This document shows positions 12,723-24,131 of a stretch of 64,000 bases of DNA, in pieces. The DNA is taken from the NCBI RefSeq assembly GCF_001540865.1, contig NC_033630.1, positions 10,436,471 to 10,500,470 on the forward strand, written 5' to 3'. A program made the translations under genes and the position numbers. Under the pieces are notes generated by a model. That model ran no database searches. It had not been told where the DNA came from and saw only the letters and a list, made by a program, of their open reading frames with translations. Source of the DNA: Ananas comosus. Lineage: Eukaryota > Streptophyta > Magnoliopsida > Poales > Bromeliaceae. Numbering within the stretch: position 1 is the stretch's first letter; each line of letters begins with the position of its first letter.

Positions 12723-13848
12723 ATATATTTTTTTGGTGTTTTAAAATTTTACAAAATTATATTCAATACAAACAACCAAAATGACTGCATAAATTAGTAA
12801 CATCGACAGAGAAGAGGGAGCCTATTGAACTAGTAGACAAAGTCTATTGAGCTAGTAGATAAAGTTTAGGGGTTCTAATTGCTAAAATTCAAAGTTCAGA
12901 TGTCCGTTTATAAAAGTGCCAAAAAAAAGTTTACAAAATTTTTTAGCATTTTTTTTATATAATTTGTAGCATTGATTTTTATGGGTTTGTTTGATTTTTT
13001 TCTATTTTCTTCAGATAACTGTATTCACTCAAAAAAAAGAAAAAACAGAGGTTCTAGAAGATGTTAATTGTAAATAAAAAAATTGTTTAGGGAGAAAAAC
13101 GAATACAAATTCTTTTGAAGAGAAGAAGTAGGCCAGTATACATTCAAGTTATTGTCGATAATGAGACTTTTAAATTGATGATCGATTTTATTAGATATAA
13201 TCAAAAGTATTTGAACAACTTGAAACACGAATTTTGTTATTTGTCGATATCATTTATCTCGTGATTGAATGTGCTAAAAATATAATAATCGAGGTGAGCC
13301 GTTTGTAAGTCTAGCAGTGTAAAAATATTCAAGCTATGATAAAAGCTCGATCTTCATATTAGATATAATAAGATCAATATCTTTCATCTAAAATTTTGAT
13401 GCTGTAGCATCACTTTCTGTAAAATTTTTATTTTAATCCATTAATTTCTATGCTTCCAATTACCAGATATATTTAAAAATTATAAAATTTATTTTCTAAA
13501 CATTTTAAATATTCTAAATCAATCGTAACAGAACCGATCATCGAATGAAAAATTCTATCATAACAAGAAACTCGTTATTAGTAAGTACACAAGCTGGACT
13601 CTGTTGAGGATACCACTTCGGCCACGTGAGGAATGTACAACTTCTTATTCTTCTTCTAAACAAAAAGAAAGAAATAAGCAAAAAGAAAAAAAAAAATAGT
13701 AGCAAATTTGTATATTTTATTGTTAATTACATACCTTGAATATAAAAATTGCAAGTAATCTACTACCTACTTTTATAATCTTTCAAATTGATGTTTGTTT
13801 TTTTTTTGTTTTTAAATGACAGCTATAACAAACAAAGCCTTTATATTA

Positions 13849-14804
13849 GGGTAAATTATACTTTTGGTTCTCAAACTATAAAAATTGTAACACTTAGGTT
13901 CTCAAACTTTAATTTATTATAATCTTTTTGCTCAAACTTTTTGAATTTTTGCAATCGAAATCCCACAATCCAATATAGTTAGCTACATGCTAAGAAATTA
14001 TTGATGTAGAATCAATACGATTATATTTAAGATGATATATCACTTATACATTTATAGACGAAGCTAGGACTCGATTATAAGAGAGGCCAAAATATATACA
14101 AATCGAAACTTTAACAAACAAACAAGATTTACTTAATCAAATATTTGATGAGAAAATATGTTGAATAAATAATTAGTGTAAAAAAATATTACCCTTTTTT
14201 TTATCTATACTTAACTTTTAATTATTTTATCTATAGTATTTCACTCAAATAACTTTGAAATTTACTAAATCTAATAGTAATTCAGTTAATGGTCTAATTT
14301 TATAATTTTTAGTAAATACAATTATGACAATTGATGACTATTAGTTGATAGAGCTATTAAATTTAATATAATCTTTAATTTAATTAAATAAAAATATTAT
14401 CTAAAATAATTAGAATTATGAAGATACCAAACGAAAAAAATGGAAATAAATTTAGAGTTGAGAGAGGACTGTGTTAGTGCCAAGAACTTTTTTAAAAGAT
14501 AGGTCAGGCAGTATACTTTTGAGATTGCCTAAAAGTATCTCCTTTAAATTTTTTATATGTAAGGTACTATTATACATATTATGAAAAGTCTGGGGGGCCA
14601 TGGCCATCCTCAGTCTTTGTACAGCTCTGCTCCTGTCTACATTAACAATTTGTCAATATTTAGCCAACTATAAGTTGTGAGACTTAATTGCAATAATTTA
14701 GTTGTAATCCAGAAAATTTGAATGAAAAATTATAATAAATTAAAGTGTGCGAATCAAAATGTAATTGACTTCATAATTTGAGGACCAAAACTACAATTTC
14801 CCCT
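13849..14804. mobile_element. MULE-type MITE with 9-bp TSD
   Basis: Starts GGGTAAATTATACTTTTGG and ends with its imperfect complement (TAGTTTTGG-like, ...AATTTCCCCT). Terminal inverted repeats extend about 100 bp and include CTCAAACT/AATTTGAGG blocks. The 9-bp sequence TTTATATTA flanks it at 13840-13848 and 14805-14813, typical of Mutator-like insertions. No transposase. Confidence 0.8.
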
Positions 14805-14975
14805 TTTATATTATGTTTATTTAATCTCAGTCTCAATCTCCAGGTGACAATCATTCTTACTTAAATTTCTTATTTCTATGAAAGAAAATATTCTAGTGCC
14901 ATAGATACCCAAATAGGCCGATTTTCATGTAACCAATTTTATTGAACCATGTGAGTACAAATTACTTATTATTAA

Positions 14976-15326
14976 GGCTAAATTATAGAAAATTATTTTA
15001 TAAATATCTATTTTTATTTTCTATCCCTAACTTTTAAAAACTTATATTTTATCCCCTCAACATTTCAACTTGTTGCATTTAGCCCCCCTCCAAAATGATA
15101 GAAATATAAGGGGATTTATACCGAAAATGCCCTTAAAAATGGTAGAAATATATTAAAAAATTACTTTTTTATAAAAGAAATAAGGATAATTGAGTCATTT
15201 TGTCCTCTCTATTAATGCCGTACCTCATTAAAAATATTTCTAAAATTTTAAGGGGAGTAGATTTTTGAAAGTTAAGCAGAAAAAAATAAAAAAAAAAATT
15301 TATCGGAGGGTTTCTATAATTTAACC
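14976..15326. mobile_element. short MITE with 9-bp TSD (8/9 match)
   Basis: Terminal inverted repeat GGCTAAATTATAGAAA against TTTCTATAATTTAACC. Flanks are TATTATTAA (14967-14975) and TACTATTAA (15327-15335), an 8/9 match. It is 351 bp, non-coding, probably a Mutator-like derivative. Confidence 0.7.
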
Positions 15327-16128
15327 TACTATTAATTAGGTAATAAAAAAATATATACGGAGACTCCAAACTCATAGGGCCATAGCCCATTCAAAATGTC
15401 ACTCTAAAATAGCCTCCTTAACTTTAACTAATTTTGGCTAATACTGCTTTAATTTCCATTATTTTTGTTTATGCTTATTTGATTAGTTAAGCATGGATCC
15501 TTTTTAAGTTTAATAACTTTATTATACAAAGTTAAAGTTAAGAAAATATAAACCCCAAAAAATTAAAGTTGAGGGGCAATTTAAGAAGCCTACAGGCAAG
15601 GGATCTGTCGGATTGTTTGCAAAGCTTGAGCTTTTAGAAATACGTAACTAATTTATTTAAAGCATTCAGACACAATGCATACGTCGCTTAGCACAAATTT
15701 GCAGCATGCGAGAATCGAACCCGTAACTTTTGTCGCTGATACCACTTGTTGGATTGTTGGCGCAATTAATTTCAAAAATTCGAGCTGTTAAAAATATAAC
15801 CAATTCACTTAAAGTGTACAGATATAGCACCTATATGTCTCGATTTGATTTGGCCCAACTAGCCTCACGCATCTTTAAACATGATTTGGCCCGACCTAGC
15901 CTCACGCTATTTCAAACGTGACTCAACCCAACCTGGCCTCCCGCCAGAAGGCAGGATATTGGCCCTTTTAAGCCAACAGGATCTCCATTCATTTTTAATT
16001 TTACCTATTAATTATGATAAAAGATTTTTTATTTTTGTGAATAAAAATGTGTGACAATTAAGGATTGTGTCAAGATGAGGGTACAAGGAGCATACATTTC
16101 AATCGCGTCAATACTCAAAACCCAAACC
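15327..16128. other. non-coding region with a possible degenerate TRIM or SINE-like piece
   Basis: 15600-15960 contains two similar starts (TGTCGGATTGTTTGCAAAGC at about 15606, TGTTGGATTGTTGGCGCAAT at about 15748). The second is preceded by GCTGATACCACT, the complement of a primer-binding-site-like sequence. This suggests a short terminal-repeat retroelement. Boundaries are not established. Confidence 0.3.
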
Positions 16129-16789
16129 TAGGGATGTAAAATTGGCCGGGCGGCGGCACAAGTGCTGTAGCATTTGTGCCGGCATGGGTCGCCCCGAGCT
16201 TCAGGGCCATGCTCGGCCTCGCCCTCTAGGACCGACGGCTGACACGGCACGGCACGGTACGAAACGGGCTTAGGCCGTGCTGGGCCTAGGAGAGGCTGGT
16301 GACCTAGCACGGCCCGCTTGGGCCGAGCCAGTCAGGACAGCACGACCCAAACCACAAGGCCCAAGGCAACTTGCTTTGTGCCATAGGGTTTTAGCTCCCG
16401 TGGAGAAGGGCTCTCTACAGGAGTTCTCCTCGTAAGGTGAGCCACCACAAACCTTGAGAGGAGGTTTTTGGTCTAATGGACCAAAATTGTTTGATCCATT
16501 AGACTAAAAATCATTTCAATTCTTTTTTTTTAAAAAAAATTGTTATATTATAATTATTTTTATAAATTTTAAATTTTTTAATCAAAATATCAATTTAATA
16601 GAAATAATTTATTGCTTCTATTTTTAATTTTATATATTTTTTAAAAAAATAAAAATAAATAAAATCTTTTGGGGCCCGGCATGGTCCGGCCCGGGTTTGG
16701 AGCTAAGCCGGACCAGGCCGGCTCATATCCCGAATCAGCACAGTAAATGTGGGCCATGCCGGCCCGGCACGGCCCACATTACACCCCTA
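16129..16789. mobile_element. GC-rich hAT MITE with perfect 8-bp TSD, copy 1
   Basis: Starts TAGGGATGTAAAA and ends TTACACCCCTA, a hAT-like terminal inverted repeat. It is flanked on both sides by CCCAAACC (16121-16128 and 16790-16797). Both ends are unusually GC-rich (GGCACGGC/GGCCCGGC-type runs) while the middle (about 16500-16670) is almost pure A/T. No coding capacity. Confidence 0.9.
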
Positions 16790-16797
16790 CCCAAACC

Positions 16798-17187
16798 GAC
16801 TCCATTTATTAAATGGGTAATTAAAGTGGGTCTACTTATTATCTAAATTAAATTATGTCTTTCACATTGTTATTTAGAGGCTTTAGCTTAAATACCCCTC
16901 ACTGCTATTCAAACTTTTTCAATATATTCATTTATTTTGAAAGTATCCTTCTAAACTTCAAATCTTATTAGTAAATCTTAGAATTAGAAGTATATTTAAC
17001 GAAATTTTTGAAAATCAATAAAAATATTTTGGTCGACCAGAAATATATTAGATATTATTTCTATTATTATTTAAATTATATAGGAAAGCTTAAATAATAA
17101 TAAAATCTTCAATCATATATGACGAAGATGTATGTATATACAATAATATAATCATATAAATTTTTACATATTTCTATTCATATTTAT
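16798..17187. other. AT-rich spacer
   Basis: About 390 bp of AT-rich DNA between two transposons. No feature recognised. Confidence 0.5.
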
Positions 17188-17196
17188 AAAACATAT

Positions 17197-17704
17197 GGGT
17201 AAAATGTATGGACACCCCTAATTAAACTTTAGTTAATTTGCAACCAGGCACCTAAACTTTTAGTTTTGGCAAAGAGGCCTCTTAAACTTTATTAAATAGT
17301 TTAATAAACTGTTCTTGTCAAATAAAATTTATTAATTATACATCGTTTTGACCTTATGTATTCCATATAGTTCTCTAAACTTTTAAAATATAAAAAAAAT
17401 TTGTTATTTGCATATATAAGAAAAGTTAAAAAAAATTGAAGTTCTTTTCAACTTTTTTTTCGATTGTCATGTTTAATTATTGAAATTGGAAGAGGAAAAA
17501 AAAAAAAATTCTTTACATTTTTAAGTCTTATAAAATCATGGGCACAACATTCGATTAAAATGGCTATTTAATTAGTAAGTTTACTTAAAAAGAGAAATAT
17601 TGAGCTATTTGATAAAGTTTAAAAAAAAATTTTTGCCGAAATTGAAAGTTGAGACGTCTGTTTACAGATGAACTAATGTTCATAGATCTCCACGCATTTT
17701 ACCC
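17197..17704. mobile_element. MULE-type MITE with perfect 9-bp TSD
   Basis: Starts GGGTAAAATG and ends CATTTTACCC (perfect terminal inverted repeat). The 9-bp AAAACATAT lies on both sides (17188-17196 and 17705-17713). It is 508 bp and non-coding. Inner blocks such as CTTAAACTTTATTAAATAG resemble pieces near 10060 and 12860, so related elements occur elsewhere in the window. Confidence 0.9.
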
Positions 17705-17736
17705 AAAACATATCAGAATTGATATCCATCGGATTG

Positions 17737-18417
17737 TAGGGATGTAAAACAGGCCGGACAGCACCCGTGTCGCCCGGCTCGGCATGGCCTTGGGCCAGGC
17801 TACAGCATGGCATGGGTACTGTAGTGCTTGTGCCCGGCCAGCCCGAGGCTTTGGGCTGTGCCGAGCCTCTTATTTGGAGCCCGACGGCTTGGCACAGCAC
17901 GGCCCGAAACCGGCCTAGAAAGTGCCGGGCCGAGGGTAGGCGGGCTACCTGGCACGGCACGGCTCGCTTAGGCCGTGCCAGCCGGGCAAGCACGGCTCGG
18001 ATCCCAAGGCCTAAGGCAATTGCCTTAAGCCATCGGGCCTCCTCTGCAGGAGCTCTCCTCCTAAGTTCTGCCTAGCAGACCTTGGGAGGAGAGGGTTTTG
18101 GTCCAAGGGACCAAAGAATTTTGGTCTATTGGACCAAAATTCTATCTCATTGTTTTTTCTCAAAAATAATACAAATTTATTTTTAAAAAAAATTAAATAT
18201 TTATTTTAGTATAATTATTTTTATAATTTTTTAATATTTCAATCAAAATATTAATTTAAATAAAAATATTTATTATTTATATTTTTAAATTTTATACTAA
18301 TTTTTTTAAAAAAATTAAAAATAAATACTTTACTAGGCCGGCCCAAAGCACGGCCCGGTTCAGCACAGCCAGTGCCTTTCTGGCCGAAGGATCGTGTCAG
18401 GCCACATTACACCCCTA
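17737..18417. mobile_element. GC-rich hAT MITE with perfect 8-bp TSD, copy 2
   Basis: Same family as 16129-16789: TAGGGATGTAAAA start, TTACACCCCTA end, GC-rich arms around an A/T core. The TSD is TCGGATTG at 17729-17736 and 18418-18425. Long apparent reading frames here are by-products of GC-rich repeats, not genes. Confidence 0.9.
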
Positions 18418-18425
18418 TCGGATTG

Positions 18426-19336
18426 TTAAGTACTAGTCACGTACGTTATGCAGACCTAACTCAATGATAAACTGTTCAATAAGAAGCCATGTTAAGTGAG
18501 TTGATTCGTTTCTACACTAAATCTATTTAAATTAACAGCAATGTTAGGGGTACACCCTAAAATAAGAAAACGTCTGAAGTGTCACACTTGCACTATATTA
18601 TCAGTAATAAGTCAATCATATATATATTTCTCTACTTAAGAGAAATGTACGATAAAATTTTTTTTTTATTAACCACAATGTGACGAGTGAATCCAAGGGG
18701 ACAATCATATTGGGTTGGGGGGTGCCATGTCAGCAATATAATTTGTGCATTCTAGACTTTTTACTATAGTAGAGTATACATCTTACATTCTTTTGAGCCA
18801 AACTAGGGCCATCATTTCACTACTTATTACATCAATTTTTTAATTTTCCTAAAAAAATATTTGTATTTTACTAAAATTTGCAAGAGTAACTTCTTACATT
18901 GGCTTGGAGAGAAATCGAGGTAAAGAGACAAGAGACTGACAAAACTGCGGCAACATTAGACAAGGAAAGGACTGGGAAGGAAAGAAACATATCAAATCCT
19001 GTTAAAAGGGCTCTGAACAATAAAAAAGAAAAAAAAAAAGAAAAAAGAGAGCACCTTTTACAAATAATTGATTAATTAATTAATTCCATCCTCTCTGTGT
19101 TATCCCAACCACTAGCCTTCCTTATCAGTCCCAAACTGTCAGTGGGGGGGACAGAATCCATTCTTAGAAATCTTTCAGATCTTGTCACTTAAAAGCCCAC
19201 TTCTTTTGTTTTTCTTTTTCTTTTTTTACTTTGTCTTGCTGGGAGGGTTTAGATAGCAAATTAATCAGATGGTAGGCCCCCCAGACACAATTTTTGTTGG
19301 TTTCTTGAACTTGATCTGTTCGCTTCCCCGGTCCAT
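18426..19336. other. intergenic DNA, nothing recognised
   Basis: About 900 bp without a supported coding sequence or element termini. Contains A/T microsatellite-like runs and a short TAAT repeat near 19070-19085. Confidence 0.4.
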
Positions 19337-19396
19337 TGTGTTTCTTCAACTAGAAATTAGGTATTTAAGATTTTGTGGTGAGCCGTTGGTGAGCCG
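19337..19396. repeat. 60-bp repeat unit, copy 1
   Basis: 58 of 60 bases match 23000-23059 (TGTGTTTCTTCAACTAGAAA ... GAGCCGTTGGTGAGCCG) in direct orientation, 3.66 kb apart. The flanking DNA is different. Confidence 0.85.
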
Positions 19397-19432
19397 ATTG
19401 ATAGGATTGTACTCTTGTACATGCGGCACTTT

Positions 19433-19723
19433 TTATATAGGCTGAGAAGTTGAAGTACTGTCGACGGTATTAATTGAGAAAGTTAATGATAAAGATTTCT
19501 TTCCATAGCAAACCCCTCTAGGATATTCTTTTAGAAAACCGTCACATATCAAGTGTATTTTCGCATTCTTATAAGTCTGTAACGAGCAATTAACATATCG
19601 TATATAAGGGCACTTTATCTTACCATTATAGGATGTATTACAAAATACAAATTCAAGAAATTGTGAGACTCCACTCTTATAATCATCACTATTTCTAGGT
19701 TTTGTCATCCAACTCTTATCCAT
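19433..19723 (-). pseudogene. CACTA (En/Spm) transposase-associated domain fragment
   Basis: A 96-residue frame beginning MDKSWMTKPRNSDDYKSGV and running through FLEFVFCNTS, GKIKCPYIRYVN and HLICDGFLKEYPRGVCYG. This matches the small transposase-associated domain at the start of TNP2-like proteins of plant CACTA elements. The usual second zinc-ligand cysteine region is altered (CPYIRYVN). No downstream TNP2 core was seen, so this is an isolated exon or remnant. Confidence 0.75.
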
Positions 19724-20487
19724 TATAGAAAAACAACTGAAAAAACAACAAAAGTTTTGTTTAATACCAATGCGTAGTTATGAAGCTAACAATTAACTTA
19801 GTAATAATAATTAACTTAATGATAATAAAACTAAAACATTAACAAAAGTTAAGAATAAAAAAAGGGATACAGTATAACGTATCTAATTGTCAAACAGAAA
19901 AAGAATTAGAAGATATCCTCAACCGCAGCAGTCCCGCAAGTGACTTCTTCCCTCACTTTTTGTTCCTAATAGAAAACAAAACTTTTGGATCATTCAAAAA
20001 AGTGGGTATTGGTTAATAACATCAAAAATTTCAAATTAGCTATATAATGCACTCAAATTCACATTAGAAAAAAAAATCTAATAACATAATATTAAAATGG
20101 ATCATATAAAGAAGTGGGTATTGCTTAATAGCATCAAATTTTTAAAACTAGACGCAGAACAGCTCCAAATTCACATAGAAAAAAAAAGAGAAAAAGGATG
20201 GCATAGTCAACCCATGTTAAGAGATTAAAATGGTCCAAAAATAGTCCAAAACATGTAGGGTAACGTTAGCTATGCAGTTGGTCCTATATATTCTCATACT
20301 AATTTGTTTGTTCCTACAAATAAATAAGTTGTCAAAACTAGATTGGTTCTTGCCAATGTAAAATAGTTTGATTACATTGACATCATCGATCAACCCCAAT
20401 CCTGGAGTTTGATTACATTACTCCTTGGAGTAGCTTCTGTGATCCTATATCCGAAGACTTCGATTCAAACTATATGGCTTACATTAA
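19724..20487. other. intergenic DNA with a diverged tandem duplication
   Basis: A block of about 100 bp around AAGTGGGTATTGGTTAATA (near 20000) recurs diverged near 20110 (AAGTGGGTATTGCTTAATA), each followed by an A-rich stretch. No coding sequence. It may be intronic DNA of the decayed CACTA element whose exon is at 19433-19723. Confidence 0.4.
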
Positions 20488-20492
20488 TAGGC

Positions 20493-21042
20493 TGTGACGC
20501 CCCAACTTTTAGGGGACACCCATTCTAGAACTACTCCCGTCTTAGCATGTTTAACTCTTTTAACCTCTTAGGCCTAACCACTATCTAAAATGCTTAAGTT
20601 GGGTTAAGAGTCTTAGCCCTATTATATTTTATATATAGGATTATCCGGGGTCTTACATTCTCATCCCCTTAAGTCCTGATGTTCTCGTCAAACTCAGACT
20701 CACAAGTACCAAGCGATGTGAGACTCATCTCGCTAACCTAAACCGACCTTTTAGGGGAGTCACACTCTACCCACAACAGTCAACAGTATGAGAGGCTCGC
20801 TCTCCCTGCTGTATAACTTTGGCTTAGCCAAGACTTATCTGACACTTCCGGCTGGTAATTGGTTCTAATACTAACTGTGATACCCCAACTTTCCAAGAGG
20901 TCACCCATCCTAGGACAACTTCCGTCCTAACACGCTTAATTCTCTTAACCTCTTGGGTCTAGCCACCATCTAAAATGTTTAAGGCGGATTAAGAGTTTTA
21001 GCCATATTATATCTTATATATAGGACTATCTGGAGTCTCACA
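20493..21042 (-). mobile_element. intact TRIM retrotransposon, perfect TSD
   Basis: Terminal-repeat retrotransposon in miniature, 550 bp. LTRs are 20493-20657 (165 bp, TGTGACGCC...TCTTACA) and 20876-21042 (167 bp, TGTGATACC...TCTCACA). Read on the minus strand, a primer-binding-site-like sequence follows the right LTR (TTAGTATTAGAACC), and a purine tract (AAGGGGATGAGAA) precedes the left LTR. TSD TAGGC at 20488-20492 and 21043-21047. No protein is encoded, so it depends on helper elements. Confidence 0.9.
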
Positions 21043-21225
21043 TAGGCCTTGGCAAAAAAACTTTTAAATTGGAGACTGAAAAGTGTACACTTTACCTGAA
21101 TTTCCACAACTGCTTCACTCAAAAGAGTTGCTATGCTGTGGTTGGACTCGAATTCCTACTGAAGAATTGTTTGAACAAAGAAGTTTGAAGAAGCATCTAT
21201 CTTGTTTCTGGCTCAAGCAATAGAT

Positions 21226-21879
21226 TGTTGGAGAAAACCCGCGACTAATAATCCGATTGTAATAAAATCTAACTAATTTTGTGATTAAATAAATAAAATC
21301 TACTTACCGATAATCGCTAAGTTCCAAAAAGAAATTGTGGAAGAAGAAAATCAACAAACTGATCTGGAAGCGTGCGAGGCACTGTCCTAAGGCGTATTCC
21401 CGTCCTTCGTGCGGGATTAACCGGAAACACCGCCCCAAGATACGACCGGTACTCCTCCTCCTACGGACACGAACGCGGAAGAGGTTGACGGAGCTTCTTT
21501 CAACACCCAATGATAAAAGATCAAATAAAGTGGATTAAGCTTAAAAATTAAAAGGGAACTCTCGAAATTATCTCTTTTCTCTGTGTTCTCCTTAGTAGTG
21601 TTCATAATCTCAATGAACAGGTAAAGGACTATATAAATATCCATATAGGAGTACACTGTGGGCTCGAATGTTGGTGTTACACCAACGTTCGGCTCCGTAG
21701 TCCGCCCCGCGTGATCCGCACTCGCGCGTAACGACGCGCGCACTCGCGCGTAACGTCCATGCCATTCACGGACTCCACTCCGAACGGCTGTAAAGAAATT
21801 AATAAAATTAAATAAAATATATATATAATAAATAAATGTAAATAAATAAATAATTAGAAAATTTTGGGTTTTTCCAACA
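21226..21879. mobile_element. solo LTR, Ty1/copia-like
   Basis: Begins TGTTGGAGAAAACCC and ends GGGTTTTTCCAACA, an extended inverted terminal repeat typical of LTRs. It is 654 bp with no internal region. Flanks are TAGAT (21221-21225) and TAGCT (21880-21884), 4/5 identical. It contains a GC-rich hairpin-prone stretch of CGCGCG/ACTCGCGCGTAACG repeats at about 21720-21755. Confidence 0.75.
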
Positions 21880-21884
21880 TAGCT

Positions 21885-22999
21885 AACTCATTGGGAGATT
21901 GAAAAACTTACTTATGTTATCTCCTGAAACGAAGCTTGATCTAAATTTTTGTTTGTTAAAGGCCAACTCCCAAAACAGTTTAGAAATAAAAGCTATACCA
22001 GACAAGCCCATAAACGTTCTTACATAGGTTAAGGATGGCGATGTAAAATGTTTGAGAATATAGCAGCAAAATAGAAACATTTTATACTTCATGTAAAATT
22101 AAGATTATAATGCAGACGATGAGTGATGACATAGCTAGGTGAAGTACACAACTGTGATGCAAGTAGTTAATCTCTACACTAATAAGTACAATCTAATTTT
22201 TGTTTTAAAAAAATATGGAGAATCTAGAATTTATTAATTTCACTAGTACTCCAACTCGATCTTGATTTATGTGAGTTACCACAAATTTTTTTTTTTCAAA
22301 ACTTTGGAGCTTACTAGCCATGCAACTCCAAACCATTGCTCAAATATTGAACATGCTGTAATGCAATTTGGCATAATCTAACTTATGGCCCTGTTTAGCC
22401 TATAGTGTATTTCTAGAACTTAAAATTTTGGTGTCTGCAACATTGCACGACCAAATAGGCTATAATAATGCACAATTCCAAGTTAAACCAAAGCCCATTA
22501 ATGTAAGCAGTGCAGTATGAAAGTTCCTTTGCTAAGGCCCCTATAGAGAATCTGTTTGCCTTGTTTGCCCTACAACAAGGTAAATATAACCCTAGACAAC
22601 ACAAAGAACATCAATAAATTTTAGATTTTGCAAGGGCGTATATACTAATAATCATCACAATATCTATGTGACAATATATCCACATCCATACCATCTTAGC
22701 TAAGCTTTTAATTTGTCATCTTTGTTGGATGAGAGCTTGAACTGTTAATTTCAAGTTATCAAGAAAACGGATCTAATTTATTATGAAATATAGAACAAGG
22801 ATATGCAATTCACAACTCTCAACTTTTCATTTTTTTTGAGAAAAATACTCAACCAATATAAAGAAAAAGAATTTGAATGGTTAAAAATTAGCATTGAAAT
22901 AAAAAACGATCTAATACGTACTAACTAATTTCGAAGGGTTGCAGAAACCGCCTCCATACAACCGTTTCTATGATCGCCTTTTTTTTTTAGTGGGCCCTT
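21885..22999. other. intergenic DNA, nothing recognised
   Basis: About 1.1 kb with no supported coding sequence or repeat termini. Confidence 0.4.
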
Positions 23000-23059
23000 T
23001 GTGTTTCTTCAACTAGAAATTTGGTATTTAAGATTTTGTGGCGAGCCGTTGGTGAGCCG
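23000..23059. repeat. 60-bp repeat unit, copy 2
   Basis: Direct copy of 19337-19396 with two mismatches. Confidence 0.85.
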
Positions 23060-23099
23060 CTGGATACACCCTAGCTCGAATGGCAATGTGTTGTCTCAG

Positions 23100-23585
23100 T
23101 TTCAAAACTCTGTACCAAGGTGTCACGGAAACGGATATGGGATATGAAACACGATATAATTTGGACACGACAATTCTTCTAAAAAATTGGAACACGGACA
23201 CAACATGAACACCACTAATAAATTAAATATTATTAATACAATAATATATGTTTATTATATATAAAATATTAATTTTGTTAAAAAATTGTTATATATTTTT
23301 TATACAAATGAAAATTAGTGAAGTTCTCATTTATAGTTCATATATTTTAAGAGAAAAAAATTTCATCCTATATAATTTATTTATATTGTCCAAAAAAATC
23401 ATATATTTTGTCAAAAAGTCAAAATATTTATCCTTATACGTGCATAGAAAAGAAAAATAAAATTATATTTTTTTATGGAATGTGCTATGGATTTGTATGG
23501 AACACGCGTTTATGGCGTATCTGCGTCGGACACAAGTCCGATGCGGACACGCAAGGCTTACAGAAATGTCCATGATACATAGCTT
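23100..23585. repeat. GACACG-type dispersed repeat
   Basis: The ends are rich in GACACG/GGACAC blocks (TGTCACGGAAACGG at about 23121; GGACACAAGTCCGATGCGG at about 23528) around an AT-rich middle. It resembles the widespread plant repeat with 'gacacgg' arms. Exact borders and superfamily not established. Confidence 0.45.
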
Positions 23586-24131
23586 TGTACTCGAATCTAA
23601 AGGCCTAATGGGTGCTAGATTCGGCTTGAAATTTTATGAATTGATCGAGAGTTTGAACCTAAAAATTAGTTCGATATTATTTTCAAAGCTAGCCAGTACT
23701 TTGTGTTGCTTGGTCGCTTGATCTTGCTGACTAGAATAAGTTAGATGTTCGTATGTTAGAGAATAGAAGTGTTGATATACTTTAATGGGCTTAAATCAGT
23801 AAGCTAAGCAGATACATCACATTTTAATGCCATTCGTATGGGGTTTGATCAGGACTCATCTGTTAAGAATTAATTCACATGCCAAATAGTCTCAGCTAGA
23901 AAAATGACAAGAGTTTAGATTTGGTTGAAACTCCCCAAACAACGGATATAAAATCGAAATTAGAAAGTCGTGGGTCATCTACGCACAGGCTAGGCCTGAA
24001 CTCCCCTAGCCATTGGTATTAGAGTCGATAGTTGGGAAGTGTTGCAATATTGCTAGTTGGAATTAGTGTTGTGGAATCAATTTGGTTGATTTTGTGAACA
24101 TATCGGGCTCAGGAAGGAATCAATCAAGACT
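23586..24131. other. intergenic DNA, nothing recognised
   Basis: About 550 bp without a supported feature. The last part (from about 24110) may belong to the TRIM-like internal region that begins the next repeat. Confidence 0.4.

Larger units (their letters stand above)
9700..13848. other. AT-rich intergenic DNA built from old inverted-repeat elements
   Basis: No coding sequence recognised. A block at about 9990-10110 (ACTTTTAATTTTGG, CTTAAGTTTTATCA) recurs in inverted form at about 12840-12920, suggesting a large old inverted-repeat element whose interior collected others (10310-10905 and 11970-12722, listed separately). TCTATATCTATATATAAAAG at about 11154 looks like a Helitron 5' start, but no CTRR end with hairpin was found. 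About 11600-11800 is GC-richer and purine-rich without an open frame. Confidence 0.4.

Noticed and set aside
16128..18075. Several long open frames on both strands (Ala/Pro/Arg-rich)
   Set aside because: They lie wholly inside GC-rich hAT MITE arms, show no protein-family features, and appear on opposite strands of the same DNA.
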